DNA of 64,000 nucleotides from Bacillus sp. N1-1 (GCF_009818105.1 NZ_CP046564.1:806001-870000); one strand, 5' to 3'. Positions 1 through 8,787 are shown, counted from the first letter of the stretch. The notes: generated by a model from the letters alone, not told the origin. Numbers and translations are program-made.

Positions 1-2
1 AT

Positions 3-203
3 TCGAAAATCACAGCAGACGTTAGCTTGTTGAAAGATGAAGCAGATAATGGCTTCAAAATTGGCGTAGCCCTTACCGTAGAAATTAAAGGTGTTAGCCA
101 GGAAGACGCTGAAATGTTAGCAGAAGAAGCTCACAAAGTATGTCCTTACTCTAAGGCAACACGAGGCAATATTGACGTAGAAATTAACGCAAAAGCTGTT
201 TAA
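3..203 (+). CDS. Organic hydroperoxide resistance protein (Ohr/OsmC family), C-terminal part
   Basis: This is the 3' end of a gene that begins before the window; 66 codons are visible in frame from base 3. The motif VCPYSKATRGNI carries the second (resolving) cysteine of Ohr/OsmC thiol peroxidases, and the run of beta-strand-like residues before it matches the family's C-terminal half. Ohr proteins reduce organic and lipid hydroperoxides in the cytoplasm using a reactive Cys pair; the first (peroxidatic) Cys lies outside the window. A strong terminator follows directly, so it is the last gene of its transcript. Any MarR-type OhrR partner would have to be upstream and cannot be seen. Confidence 0.88.
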   Translation, partial: SKITADVSLLKDEADNGFKIGVALTVEIKGVSQEDAEMLAEEAHKVCPYSKATRGNIDVEINAKAV

Positions 204-208
204 TAGCT

Positions 209-246
209 AAAAGCCGTTCTCCTAATATTAGGAGAACGGCTTTTTT
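209..246 (+). terminator. Rho-independent terminator after ohr-like gene
   Basis: A perfect inverted repeat (AAGCCGTTCTCC / GGAGAACGGCTT) with a short AT loop is followed by a run of T. It ends the Ohr transcript and can also serve the convergent gene ending at 283. Confidence 0.9.
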
Positions 247-282
247 CATCAAAAGTCTTAAACGAAGAAAAGAGCGGTTAAG

Positions 283-1116
283 TTATTTCTGAAATTCAAT
301 ATCTTCCGGAAGTTCTGTTACATCTGCATCGTTAAAGAATGTCTTTGAGAGGTCGCGGATTGTGCCGTCTTCGAGCATTTCTTCAATAACGCCATTAACC
401 TTTGAAATGAGTTCTTCGTTTTCTTTATTCATCAATAGTCCACCTTCACTCGGCATGTACTGAATATCAGGGTGAATGGTAAGGTTAAGTTCTGGGAAGG
501 CTGCTAGAGCCAATCGTTGCAAATAGACATCATTTAAAATAACATCCGTTCTTCCGTTATCAACGTCACGAAGGTACTGTTCATTTGTAGCGTTATCGTA
601 GATGACTTCTTCAGCGCCTTTTTCTTTTGCAAGTTTCATAAAGTTTGTTGTCGCTGCACCAGCTGCTTTTTTTCCTTCCAAATCGTTGATTGAGTCAATC
701 CCAGAAAGGTCATCAGCGCGTACGATCGCTGTTCCGTAAGAATGTTTGTATGGGGTAGACAGGGCGAATTTTTCTTTACGCTCTTCTGTAATACCAATAT
801 CGTTAGCGGCCATGTCAACTTTTCCAGTTTGTACAGCCGTCAACATTCCATCAAAGCCCATTTCAACAAATTCAACTTTTAAATCCAGACGGTTAGCCAT
901 TTCTTTCACGATTTCAACGTCGAAACCTGTTAAGTCATTCGTTTCTTGCTCGTGATAAGAAGTTGGGTACAGGGTGCCAGATGTCGCCACTTCAATTGTT
1001 CCCTTATCCTGGATATCTCCCCATGTTGTTTGTTCCTCTTCTTTCGCATTATTGTTACCACATGCTGCTAGTACTCCAATTAAGACTAGCAATAAAAGCG
1101 TCTGCTTTAACTTCAT
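283..1116 (-). CDS. Amino-acid ABC transporter substrate-binding lipoprotein (SBP_bac_3)
   Basis: A 277-residue family 3 extracellular solute-binding protein, predicted to capture a polar amino acid or similar small solute at the outer membrane face. The N-terminus is a lipoprotein signal peptide with lipobox LAAC (lipidated Cys19). The body shows the two-lobe family pattern, including TGFDVEIVKEMANRL, the VDMAANDIGITEERK stretch and a C-terminal helix. A good Shine-Dalgarno (AAGGGGG) precedes the ATG. No permease or ATPase gene is adjacent, so it is an orphan binding protein here and must use a transporter encoded elsewhere or act as a sensor partner. The substrate cannot be called. Confidence 0.88.
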   Translation of the reverse strand: MKLKQTLLLLVLIGVLAACGNNNAKEEEQTTWGDIQDKGTIEVATSGTLYPTSYHEQETNDLTGFDVEIVKEMANRLDLKVEFVEMGFDGMLTAVQTGKVDMAANDIGITEERKEKFALSTPYKHSYGTAIVRADDLSGIDSINDLEGKKAAGAATTNFMKLAKEKGAEEVIYDNATNEQYLRDVDNGRTDVILNDVYLQRLALAAFPELNLTIHPDIQYMPSEGGLLMNKENEELISKVNGVIEEMLEDGTIRDLSKTFFNDADVTELPEDIEFQK

Positions 1117-1398
1117 CTAGTATTTCCCCCTTTTTAGTCAGAACATTACCATAGCAAATCTTCTCACCTTCTAGCAAACGATTTAGACTAAATTTTGTTA
1201 ATGAGATTGTAAGAGGAAGTCCTTTTTAATGATGCATTCAAGTACCGAGATAAATCAATATTAAAAATAGGCTAGATAAAAAATGTGCAAGCGTCGGCCA
1301 TAAGACCCAGTTTAGTTTATAAATGAGAGGGTAACAGGACCATATCGAACCCCCTGAGATTTCTCTGGGTTATTCAATAACGGAAGGGGTATGGAGCT

Positions 1399-1632
1399 TT
1401 GAAACAATCGATCGGAAGTTGTACGCACCGATACTCGGTGGTGCAACACCAAACAAAAATGGCAATTGAACATTCCAAGCGCTTGTCTAAGAAGAAAGTA
1501 GATGTTCGGAGAATATCTCAAATGACTGGGTTTTCAGAAGAACAAATTCTTGAATCGATGGAATTTGGAGATGCCGATTTTAAAATCGAACGTCCAACAC
1601 TTCCAAAACGCCATATCCATTTAGAGCTGTAA
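1399..1632 (+). CDS. Small hypothetical protein with helix-turn-helix-like segment
   Basis: A 77-codon reading frame with a TTG start 9 nt after GGAAGGGG. An internal ATG at 1459 has no ribosome binding site, so the TTG start is preferred. The middle (KKVDVRRISQMTGFSEEQILESM) resembles a short helix-turn-helix, and the ends are basic. A hairpin with a T run follows. I do not recognise the family; the case for it being real rests on the ribosome binding site, the terminator and the protein-like middle section. Confidence 0.5.
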   Translation: MKQSIGSCTHRYSVVQHQTKMAIEHSKRLSKKKVDVRRISQMTGFSEEQILESMEFGDADFKIERPTLPKRHIHLEL

Positions 1633-1655
1633 TGTAAACGTCCAGCAAATGAACG

Positions 1656-1688
1656 AGCCTGCTTAGGTGATAAAAGTAGGCTTTTTTC
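1656..1688 (+). terminator. Intrinsic terminator after small ORF
   Basis: Arms AGCCTGCTT and AAGTAGGCT (9 bp with one G-U pair) are followed by a T-rich tract. Confidence 0.7.
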
Positions 1689-1818
1689 TTGTGAAGCGGA
1701 TAAAAGGGAAAAGTTGGTTAGTTTCATAGCTAGTTGGGTACAAGATAGACATAGAAAAATGGATTAATATTGATTGAAAGCGGATGAAATATGACTTTCA
1801 ATCTGAAAGGAGAAGTGT

Positions 1819-3408
1819 ATGAAAGAAAAGAAAAATCAAAAAGGAAATTCAGTATTTTGGATATCGGGCTTAGTCATATTAGTGCTCGTGATATGGGGAG
1901 CTCTTGTTCCTCAATCCTTTTCATCTGTTGCAAGTTTAGTCTATTCTTTTACAACAAATGCGTTTGGCTGGTTCTATTTATTAGCCGTAATCTTTTTTGT
2001 GTTGTTTTGTTTCTATCTTGCGATTAGTAAGTATGGAAAAATTCGCTTAGGTGATGATGAGGAGAAACCAGAATATCCCTTTTTTACATGGATTGGCATG
2101 TTGTTTAGTGCTGGTTTTGGTGTTGGTCTTGTTTTCTGGGGGATCGCAGAGCCCATGACGCATTTCGCAAACCCTCCAACTGGTTTTGGGGTTGAAGGTG
2201 AGACGGAGCAAGCAGCAAAGCTTGCGATGCGATATTCATTTTTCCATTGGGGCATTCACCAGTGGTCTGTATTTACAATTGTCGGTCTTGTGATGGCATA
2301 TTTCCAGTATCGGAAAGGTCGCAGAAGTTTGATCAGTGAAACGATTTCGAGTGGCTCGAATGCGAATAAAAAATCATCATGGAAAAAAGTGATTAATATC
2401 CTTGCTGTTATTGCAACCGTAATGGGTGTAGCCACATCGCTTGGCTTTGGCATCTTGCAAATTAACGGCGGTTTAGATTATATGTATGGACTTCCTCAAA
2501 ATGGTATGGTCCAAATCGGTATTACTGCTATTCTCTTTCTTTTATATATGGCTTCATCTACTACGGGACTTAACAAAGGCATCAAGTATTTGAGTAATTT
2601 AAACCTTGCCCTTGCTCTTCTACTGATGCTGTTTATTCTTTTCCTTGGTCCAACAGTATTTATTCTTGAAAGCTTTACGCTTGCACTCGGAGGTTACATT
2701 CAGAAGTTTATTGAAATGAGCTTCTTTATGACTCCTTATCAAGGCGGATCATGGGTGAAAGAATGGACCGTCTTCTATTGGGCATGGGTCATTGCTTGGT
2801 CACCCTTTATTGGCGCTTTCGTTGCCCGAGTTTCAAAAGGACGAACCATTCGTGAAATGATTTTTGGCGTATTGATTGTTCCTCCATTCATTGCCATGGT
2901 GTGGATAGCCGTATTTGGTGGAGCTGCTTTTCATCTCGACCTTTTTCAAGGGACAGCCATTGCAGACGCTGTAAATAACGATGTAACCAGTGCTTTATTT
3001 GTGACATTAGAGCAATTTCCGCTCACTCAGGTGCTATCCATCTTGTCACTGTTTCTAATCTGTGTCTTTCTTGTTACTTCCGCTGATTCAGCTACCTTTG
3101 TTCTCGGGATGATGACTTCAGATGGTGACTTAAATCCTTCTCTTTTCTCAAAGCTTGTATGGGGCACCTTGATTGCCGCCATTACTGCGGTATTAATTAT
3201 TAGTAGCGGGCTACAGGGGCTTCAGACGGCTTCACTTGTGGCAGCTTTACCGTTTACGGTGATCTTACTCATCATGTGCGTGAACCTTTTTAAATCGCTA
3301 CGAAAAGAAGTAAGAGTAGCAAATAGGAAGCGAGAGCAAACATTATTGAAAAAAGTAGCCGAAGCAACGAAAGAGAAGAAAGAACGTCGACAAAAACAAT
3401 CTTCTTAA
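1819..3408 (+). CDS. BCCT family betaine/choline/carnitine transporter
   Basis: A 529-residue integral membrane protein of the betaine-choline-carnitine transporter family, which imports quaternary ammonium osmolytes, usually with Na+. About twelve hydrophobic segments can be seen. The signature tryptophan-rich stretch is present (FYWAWVIAWSPFIGAF followed by ARVSKGRTIREM), as is the glycine-rich GFGVGLVFWGIAEP motif in the second helix. The C-terminal tail is highly charged (RKEVRVANRKREQ..., KEKKERRQK), as in osmoregulated BCCT carriers such as OpuD/BetP. The ATG follows GAAAGGAG. It stands alone as a single-gene unit. Substrate specificity is inferred from the family only. Confidence 0.93.
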   Translation: MKEKKNQKGNSVFWISGLVILVLVIWGALVPQSFSSVASLVYSFTTNAFGWFYLLAVIFFVLFCFYLAISKYGKIRLGDDEEKPEYPFFTWIGMLFSAGFGVGLVFWGIAEPMTHFANPPTGFGVEGETEQAAKLAMRYSFFHWGIHQWSVFTIVGLVMAYFQYRKGRRSLISETISSGSNANKKSSWKKVINILAVIATVMGVATSLGFGILQINGGLDYMYGLPQNGMVQIGITAILFLLYMASSTTGLNKGIKYLSNLNLALALLLMLFILFLGPTVFILESFTLALGGYIQKFIEMSFFMTPYQGGSWVKEWTVFYWAWVIAWSPFIGAFVARVSKGRTIREMIFGVLIVPPFIAMVWIAVFGGAAFHLDLFQGTAIADAVNNDVTSALFVTLEQFPLTQVLSILSLFLICVFLVTSADSATFVLGMMTSDGDLNPSLFSKLVWGTLIAAITAVLIISSGLQGLQTASLVAALPFTVILLIMCVNLFKSLRKEVRVANRKREQTLLKKVAEATKEKKERRQKQSS

Positions 3409-3543
3409 CAAGTTATTCAATAGAAAAGTTTTTTTCATGTATCTATCTTGTCTCTTATTCTTGTAGACTATTAGTAAAGGTGTGCTTGAAAAATAGTGAG
3501 ATAGAGTTAATTTCACGAAGTTGTGAAAGAAAGAGGATTGAGA

Positions 3544-3897
3544 ATGTCAGATATATTATGGATTACTTATCTTGGAATACTAGGAGCGCCAGCGATAGGG
3601 TTTTTATTAAAAGGGAAATATAAAACAATACCAATGAAAGTTGATTTTATCGTCTCATGTATGACATGGACTGGTTTATTTGGATATGTAACGAGTATAA
3701 GTATCGGACCAGCTCTACTATGGAAAATTGTTTTCGTCGTCGGAATCGTGTGGGATCTACTATTTGTGATTTATATCGACCAAAGTGATGAAGCGATTGA
3801 GGGATGGAGTGAGAAAACGGTGAAAGCTACAACAGTCGTATTCTCGATTTTGATGCTCCTACCACTTTATTATGGGCTCTTTCGCTATGCATTTTAA
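3544..3897 (+). CDS. Small multi-pass membrane protein, unknown function
   Basis: A 117-residue hydrophobic protein with about four predicted transmembrane segments (LWITYLGILGAPAIGFLL, a central pair, and VVFSILMLLPLYYGLF). The ATG at 3544 follows AGAGGATTGAG; an in-frame GTG at 3523 would add seven charged residues and has a poorer binding site. Not assigned to a named family. A bidirectional terminator lies 20 nt after the stop. Confidence 0.7.
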   Translation: MSDILWITYLGILGAPAIGFLLKGKYKTIPMKVDFIVSCMTWTGLFGYVTSISIGPALLWKIVFVVGIVWDLLFVIYIDQSDEAIEGWSEKTVKATTVVFSILMLLPLYYGLFRYAF

Positions 3898-3916
3898 ACT
3901 CAATCTTGTATAAAAA

Positions 3917-3955
3917 GAAAAAGGCGCGTCGCCCGGGGGGGAACGCGCCTTTTTG
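3917..3955. terminator. Bidirectional terminator
   Basis: Arms AAAAGGCGCGT and ACGCGCCTTTT surround a G-rich loop, with T runs on both strands. It separates the membrane protein from the convergent ZIP gene. Confidence 0.88.
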
Positions 3956-3959
3956 AGGT

Positions 3960-4769
3960 TTAACCAAGTGCTACATCGAGAACCATCATGACGGAAAAAC
4001 CAATCATAAGTGACATGGAAGCAATTTGAACATTCCCTTTCTCTTGAGAACCAGGAATGATTTCTTTTGCTACTACAAAAATCATCGCACCAGCAGCAAA
4101 GCTCAGGGCATACGGTAAAAGGGGCTGAATGTAAATAACAGCAAGCGCCCCAACAACAGCTGAAATAGGCTCAACAACTCCTGATAGCTGTCCGTAGAAA
4201 AAGCTTTTCGCTTTAGACATACCGTCACCTCGAAGTGGTACAGAGACAGCGGTACCTTCAGGAATGTTTTGAATGCCAATTCCGATCGCAAGTGCAATCG
4301 CACCGGCAAGTGTTGAGCTCGAAAACTCTGCGGCTACAGCACCGAATGCGACACCAATAGCAAGACCTTCAGGAATGTTGTGCATCGTAATGGAGAAAAC
4401 AAGCATTGCGGTACGGTGTTTTGCTTTTTTATCTTTAATGTCTTTAAAATACAAATCTTCATTAATATGTGGCAAGATACGATCAACGAGAAGAAGGAAA
4501 AATCCTCCTAATAGAAATCCAACAACTGCTGGGATATATCCAGGTACTCCCTGTTGTTCAGCCATCTCTATCCCAGGGCTAAGTAGGGACCAAAAGCTTG
4601 CTGCAATCATAACGCCTCCCGCAAATGCAAGCATGCCATCAAAGACTTTTTGATTAACAGTTCTTGTAAAGAACACAAATGATGCCCCAAGTGCAGTGGC
4701 GCCCCATGTAAACATCGTAAAAAGGAATGCCTGTGAGACAGGGCTTAATCCAACAATCCAATCACCCAT
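3960..4769 (-). CDS. ZIP family divalent metal transporter
   Basis: A 269-residue ZIP (ZupT-like) transporter that moves Zn2+, Fe2+ or related divalent metals into the cytoplasm. Eight hydrophobic segments are visible. The two metal-binding helices are intact: HNIPEGLAIGVAFG in TM4 and QNIPEGTAVSVPLRG in TM5. The first has the His-Asn/Glu pair of the binuclear site; the second has Gln in place of the first His, which is seen in GufA/ZupT-like members. Single gene with its own terminator downstream. No obvious Zur or Fur box was identified upstream. Confidence 0.92.
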   Translation of the reverse strand: MGDWIVGLSPVSQAFLFTMFTWGATALGASFVFFTRTVNQKVFDGMLAFAGGVMIAASFWSLLSPGIEMAEQQGVPGYIPAVVGFLLGGFFLLLVDRILPHINEDLYFKDIKDKKAKHRTAMLVFSITMHNIPEGLAIGVAFGAVAAEFSSSTLAGAIALAIGIGIQNIPEGTAVSVPLRGDGMSKAKSFFYGQLSGVVEPISAVVGALAVIYIQPLLPYALSFAAGAMIFVVAKEIIPGSQEKGNVQIASMSLMIGFSVMMVLDVALG

Positions 4770-4916
4770 GAGTAAACTCTCCTTCTAAGAATCTATCTAT
4801 ATTTTCCTATCATCATATTTTTTGCCTTTAGGAAAAATCTATACACTCAAGTCTAATCCGACTGTTGTTAACTGTCAACATTCGTGAATCATAGGAAGTG
4901 TTTTATCATTAATCTA

Positions 4917-4945
4917 AAAAAGCCCGGCATTTGTGCCGGACTTTG
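4917..4945 (-). terminator. Intrinsic terminator of thioredoxin-like gene
   Basis: Arms AGCCCGGCA and TGCCGGACT (one mismatch) with an A run on the plus strand, giving a U tract for the minus-strand transcript. Confidence 0.85.
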
Positions 4946-4949
4946 TACA

Positions 4950-5522
4950 TTATTTTGTAACGGTAACCGCTTGACTTAGCATAGCTAGCATGTCGTCCTT
5001 GATGTGCTTCCACATGTCATGATCCGTTGTAAATCGTTCAGTGGTTTCACTAATAAATGAGAGGAACGCCTTCTTAAAGTTTGGATCTCCCTTTGGAGGA
5101 AGCGACTGTTTTGCTCGATCAACATACGCTTGCACTTCTGGAGCACGAGGCCCCCACTTTCCAACTTCACGTCCTTCTGAATCAACCAATACAATAATTG
5201 GAATCGATCTCGCCGTTCCATTTGTTAAGTATTGATCCATCAGTTCAAGGTGATTGTCACGAATAAAATAGGCACTTTCGATTAAGGCTTCATCAGCCAT
5301 TCGCATAAAAATAGGGAGGTTAACCATTGCATCACCGCACCAGTCAGCTGTGATGACAAGAGCACGGAGCTTTTCTGATTGAAGAGAATGAAGAAATTCA
5401 AGGTCATCTTTTTCGAGAGTAACATGATTATAAATGGTTAATAAATCATCTCGATGTTCGTCCATACTATGAATGTATTGTTGCATGGACATGCCCCTAT
5501 CAAACCAATTCGTTAGATCCAT
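4950..5522 (-). CDS. Thioredoxin-like family protein with single active-site Cys
   Basis: A 190-residue protein of a Bacillus thioredoxin-fold family. The predicted active-site loop reads ITADWCGDAMVNLPIF: a tryptophan-cysteine pair as in thioredoxin, but with Asp where the second Cys of CxxC would be. The cis-Pro region is present as ARSIPIIVLVDSEG, and the GKWGPRAPEV segment follows. A single-Cys site suggests monothiol chemistry such as removal of bacillithiol or another small thiol, which is inference. The ATG follows a strong AGGAGGG. Confidence 0.82.
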   Translation of the reverse strand: MDLTNWFDRGMSMQQYIHSMDEHRDDLLTIYNHVTLEKDDLEFLHSLQSEKLRALVITADWCGDAMVNLPIFMRMADEALIESAYFIRDNHLELMDQYLTNGTARSIPIIVLVDSEGREVGKWGPRAPEVQAYVDRAKQSLPPKGDPNFKKAFLSFISETTERFTTDHDMWKHIKDDMLAMLSQAVTVTK

Positions 5523-5681
5523 TGATGGCCCTCCTATATTCGATTTCTTCCTTAATTAATTATACTACGAAAAAGCCTAGAAATCCTTTTTTCATAGAAT
5601 AGCCTTTTCGTATCAAAGCATATCGATAGTGACATAACCTAGGCTATGATATAATTGAGTCACATAAAGGACGTGATAAGA

Positions 5682-6239
5682 GTGAATTCTGTCGGAGCCA
5701 TTCAAAGTACGAAGCAGATTGAGGTGTTAAAAAGAGCCTTATTAAAGCGATCGAAACGAGACTATTTGCTGTTTATTTTCAGTATTAATACAGGCTTGCG
5801 TTTAACTCCTCTTTTGCATCTGACTCTTAATCATGTGATAAAGAATGAATCTTTTAATGAATTCCTTGAATCGTCTACTACTGAAACAACAGATATCTAC
5901 CTCAATTCAGAAGTGAAACGCGCTCTTACGCTTTATGTGAATGAGCATCCCTCAAATGATAACTTTTACCTTTTTCATACGAAAAAAGACCCTACTCATC
6001 CAATTACAAGACAGCAGGTTCATCGCATCTTATCTCAAGCAGGAAAAGATGCCGGACTTGAGCACCCAATCAGCTTTCATAGTTTAAGAAAAACGTTTGG
6101 TTATCATGCGTTTCAGCAGGGAGTAGCCGTGTCACTCATTCAAAAAATTTATGGACATGCGACGAGAAGTGAAACATTAAAATATATCGGTATAAATTCT
6201 GAGCAAATTCCGAAACTGAAGATTGATGTACATTTATAG
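5682..6239 (+). CDS. Minimal tyrosine recombinase (catalytic domain only)
   Basis: A 185-residue integrase-like protein that is only the catalytic domain of the XerC/XerD family. All the key residues are visible: Arg40 (NTGLR), His133 and Arg136 (HSLRKTFG), His159 (YGHAT) and the nucleophile Tyr168 (KYIG). The usual N-terminal core-binding domain is missing; the start chosen is GTG at 5682, 10 nt after AAAGGA, because upstream starts (TTG 5655, GTG 5673) lack a suitable site. It ends 15 nt before the antiporter gene and may be cotranscribed with it. No att sites or phage genes are near. Confidence 0.85.
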   Translation: MNSVGAIQSTKQIEVLKRALLKRSKRDYLLFIFSINTGLRLTPLLHLTLNHVIKNESFNEFLESSTTETTDIYLNSEVKRALTLYVNEHPSNDNFYLFHTKKDPTHPITRQQVHRILSQAGKDAGLEHPISFHSLRKTFGYHAFQQGVAVSLIQKIYGHATRSETLKYIGINSEQIPKLKIDVHL

Positions 6240-6254
6240 AAGGGAGGAAGATCA

Positions 6255-7727
6255 ATGGAGACGAATGCAGTAATATTATTCAGCGCCATCTTTTTAATTG
6301 GTGGTGTCCTGATGGCCAAATTTTCTTCCCGGTTAGGTGTCCCGGCACTTGTCTTGTTTATTATCGTGGGTATGATTACAGGAAGCGATGGACTCGGATA
6401 TATTTATTTTGATAATGCTTCACTTACACAGTCACTTGGTATTTTAGCTCTCGTGTTAATCTTGTTTGATGGTGGCTTACAAACAGAATGGCGCCGCACC
6501 AAAGCTGTTCTTCCTATTTCATTGTCTCTCGCAACAGTGGGCGTTCTTATTACTTCTGGATTAGTTGGTATTACTGCCAAAATGATTTTAGATGTGACTT
6601 GGAATGAAGCGCTACTCTTAGGTGCGATTGTAGGGTCAACAGATGCAGCAGCGGTCTTTGCCGTGTTGAAAGGGAAGAACATTAAGCGGAAGTTGCAATC
6701 GACCCTTGAAGCAGAATCAGGCTCGAATGACCCAATGGCTATGTTTTTAACGCTTACTTTATTACAGCTCGCCATTGGCGAGACTGCCTTTGGTGCATCC
6801 GTAATCCTGTCGTTCTTCTGGCAAATGGGCGCTGGACTACTCCTAGGTGTCTTGCTTGGATATGCGGCCTCATGGGCGATGAAGAATATCGAGTTAGGTT
6901 CAAACGGGTTATACCCTGTTTTTTCAATTGCGATTGCCTTAATTACATATAGCGCAACTGATTTGGTCAACGCAAGCGGACTGCTTGCCGTGTATGCTGC
7001 AGCCCTTGTACTTGGTAATACGAAAAGTCTTCCATATGGCCAAACGATTTTCCGCTTCCATGATGGAATTGCTTGGATGATGCAAATCTTAATGTTTATT
7101 ATGCTAGGCCTCCTTGTTAATCCTTCTGAACTATTCTCAACCTGGATTGTATTAAAAGGGCTAGCTCTCTCGTTTATTTTGATTGTGATCGCTCGTCCAA
7201 TTGCTGTTTTTCTTTCAAGTATCCCGTTTAAGTTCACACTTAAAGAAAAAACCTTTCTTTCTTGGGCCGGATTACGAGGCGCCGTGCCAATTGTGTTAGC
7301 GACTTTCCCGCTGTTAGAAGGACTAGAAAATAGCCAGCTTTTCTTTAACCTTATTTTCTTTATTGTCCTCACTTCTGCACTTGTACAAGGAGCTACTATT
7401 CCTCTTATAGGGAAAAAATTAGGGCTAACTGGCCCTGAAGTTCATGTGCCTTCTCATTCATTAGAACTCGTATCATCAACAACGGTTAACGCCGAGATGA
7501 TTCCTTATACCATTAGGCCATCTTCTAAATTAATTGGAAAAGAGTTATCCGATATATCATTTCCAGATAAAGTGCTCGTTAGTGCAATTATTCGCCGAGA
7601 TGAATTGATCGCACCTTCTGGAGATACGAAAATAAAAGTGAACGATGTCCTCTATATTCTTGTTGAAAATCAAAAGAAATCAGAACTTGAAAAGGTACTG
7701 GGGATTCGAAAGACAATCGGTGGATAA
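6255..7727 (+). CDS. Potassium/proton antiporter with TrkA-C domain (CPA1, NhaP2/CvrA type)
   Basis: A 490-residue cation/proton antiporter. The N-terminal 390 residues form a CPA1 membrane domain with about twelve helices and the conserved ion-site motifs GSTDAAAVFAVL and ESGSNDPMA (essential Asp). The C-terminal part (about 405-485: LIGKELSDISFPDKVLVSAIIRRDELIAPSGDTKIKVNDVLYI, in pieces) is a TrkA-C (RCK-C) regulatory domain, typical of NhaP2-type K+/H+ antiporters. It would expel K+ (or Na+) in exchange for H+, supporting pH and osmotic balance. The ATG follows AAGGGAGG. A very strong hairpin ends the unit. Confidence 0.92.
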   Translation: METNAVILFSAIFLIGGVLMAKFSSRLGVPALVLFIIVGMITGSDGLGYIYFDNASLTQSLGILALVLILFDGGLQTEWRRTKAVLPISLSLATVGVLITSGLVGITAKMILDVTWNEALLLGAIVGSTDAAAVFAVLKGKNIKRKLQSTLEAESGSNDPMAMFLTLTLLQLAIGETAFGASVILSFFWQMGAGLLLGVLLGYAASWAMKNIELGSNGLYPVFSIAIALITYSATDLVNASGLLAVYAAALVLGNTKSLPYGQTIFRFHDGIAWMMQILMFIMLGLLVNPSELFSTWIVLKGLALSFILIVIARPIAVFLSSIPFKFTLKEKTFLSWAGLRGAVPIVLATFPLLEGLENSQLFFNLIFFIVLTSALVQGATIPLIGKKLGLTGPEVHVPSHSLELVSSTTVNAEMIPYTIRPSSKLIGKELSDISFPDKVLVSAIIRRDELIAPSGDTKIKVNDVLYILVENQKKSELEKVLGIRKTIGG

Positions 7728-7739
7728 CAAAAAAGTTTT

Positions 7740-7785
7740 GAACGAAGGGGCTCTGCACTGCAGAGCCCCTTCGTTCGTTTCATTC
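7740..7785 (+). terminator. Strong hairpin after antiporter gene
   Basis: A perfect 16-bp stem (GAACGAAGGGGCTCTG with its complement) with loop CACTG at 7740-7776, followed by GTTTCATTC. The T run is weak but the stem is very stable. Confidence 0.75.
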
Positions 7786-7887
7786 ACATAAAATTAGGGA
7801 AAATCCTTCCTAAATTACTAGCATCATTTTTCGTTGATATACGCAACAAAACGATCATCTAACAATGAAGAAAGAAGGTCATAGATA

Positions 7888-8709
7888 ATGCCTGAAGGTC
7901 CTGAAATTAGAAGAGCTGCAGACCAGGTAGAGAAAGCATTACAAAAAGGACACGTAATGGACGTTTTCTTTGCTTTTGAACAGCTAAAAGGATATGAATC
8001 TCTCTTAAGCGGTGCACAGGTAAAGAGGGTAGATACGAAAGGAAAGGCGATGCTGATTCGATTTGATAATGGATATACCATCTACTCGCATAATCAGCTT
8101 TATGGGAAATGGGTGATACGGAACGCCTACAATTATCCGAAAACAAATCGTCAGCTACGTCTAGCCCTTCATAATGAGAAGAAGTCTGCCCTTCTATATA
8201 GCGCATCAGATATTGAAGTGCTTCGTGATGAAGAAGTGCCTCTCCACCCGTTTATTGCGAAAGTAGGACCTGATTTACTGAGTGAAGAAGTAAGTGCGGA
8301 ACAATTGAAGGAGCGCTTTGAATCAAAAGCCTTCCATAAGAAAAAGTGGACTTCTCTTTTACTAGATCAGTCATTTATTGGTGGTATTGGCAACTATTTA
8401 AGAAGTGAAATTCTCTTTCTAGCAGGTATTCATCCGGATTTACGTCCAATTGATTGCTCGGAGCGGCAGTTAACGAAAGCGGCTGAAGCTACCGTGAAGC
8501 TCGTACACCAATCCTATGAACATAACGGGATTACAAATGATCTTGAGTTAGCGATGAAGTTGAAGGAGAAAGGACAAAAACGCCTCCAATATAGACATTG
8601 GGTTTTTAACCGAGAAGGGGAAGCTTGCCGAATCGATGGAACAGAAATTCAAAAAGTGAAAGCTGGATCAAGGAGATTGTATTTTTGTCCAACGTGTCAG
8701 GCGAAGTAA
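7888..8709 (+). CDS. nei: Endonuclease VIII / formamidopyrimidine-type DNA glycosylase
   Basis: A 273-residue Fpg/Nei family bifunctional DNA glycosylase and AP lyase for oxidised bases. The N-terminus MPEGPEIRRAAD has the catalytic Pro2-Glu3; VDTKGKAML carries the conserved lysine; GGIGNYLRSEILF is the helix-two-turn-helix motif. The C-terminal zinc finger is odd: CPTC closes it normally, but the first pair is CRID rather than CxxC, so one zinc ligand is Asp. The ATG lies 14 nt after GAAGAAAGAAGG, a moderate site. Family and Nei-like subgroup are secure; the effect of the altered ligand is not. Confidence 0.88.
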   Translation: MPEGPEIRRAADQVEKALQKGHVMDVFFAFEQLKGYESLLSGAQVKRVDTKGKAMLIRFDNGYTIYSHNQLYGKWVIRNAYNYPKTNRQLRLALHNEKKSALLYSASDIEVLRDEEVPLHPFIAKVGPDLLSEEVSAEQLKERFESKAFHKKKWTSLLLDQSFIGGIGNYLRSEILFLAGIHPDLRPIDCSERQLTKAAEATVKLVHQSYEHNGITNDLELAMKLKEKGQKRLQYRHWVFNREGEACRIDGTEIQKVKAGSRRLYFCPTCQAK

Positions 8710-8718
8710 GAAAAAAAC

Positions 8719-8748
8719 TTGCAAACGCATTCAGTGGTGTGGTAAATT
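8719..8748 (+). promoter_or_regulatory. Sigma-A promoter of rbs operon
   Basis: The -35 element TTGCAA (8719-8724) and -10 element TAAATT (8743-8748) are separated by 18 bp. A degenerate cre-like sequence (TGCAAACGCATTCA, two mismatches) covers the -35 region, consistent with CcpA control known for Bacillus rbs operons. Confidence 0.65.
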
Positions 8749-8750
8749 GT

Positions 8751-8766
8751 ATGTAACCGGTTACAT
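8751..8766 (+). promoter_or_regulatory. RbsR operator
   Basis: The sequence ATGTAACCGGTTACAT is a perfect 16-bp palindrome with the central CG expected for LacI-family operators. It lies just after the -10 box and ahead of rbsR, which suggests that RbsR represses its own operon. Confidence 0.8.
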
Positions 8767-8787
8767 GATGACGAAGGAGTGAAGCAG

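Noticed and set aside
1200..1398. AACCC...GGGTT hairpin before the small ORF at 1399
   Set aside because: The stem is short and imperfect, and no class of regulatory RNA or promoter could be recognised.
6404..7372. A 322-codon antisense frame inside the K+/H+ antiporter gene
   Set aside because: The translated sequence has no domain features and mirrors the codon pattern of the antiporter, which has clear motifs.
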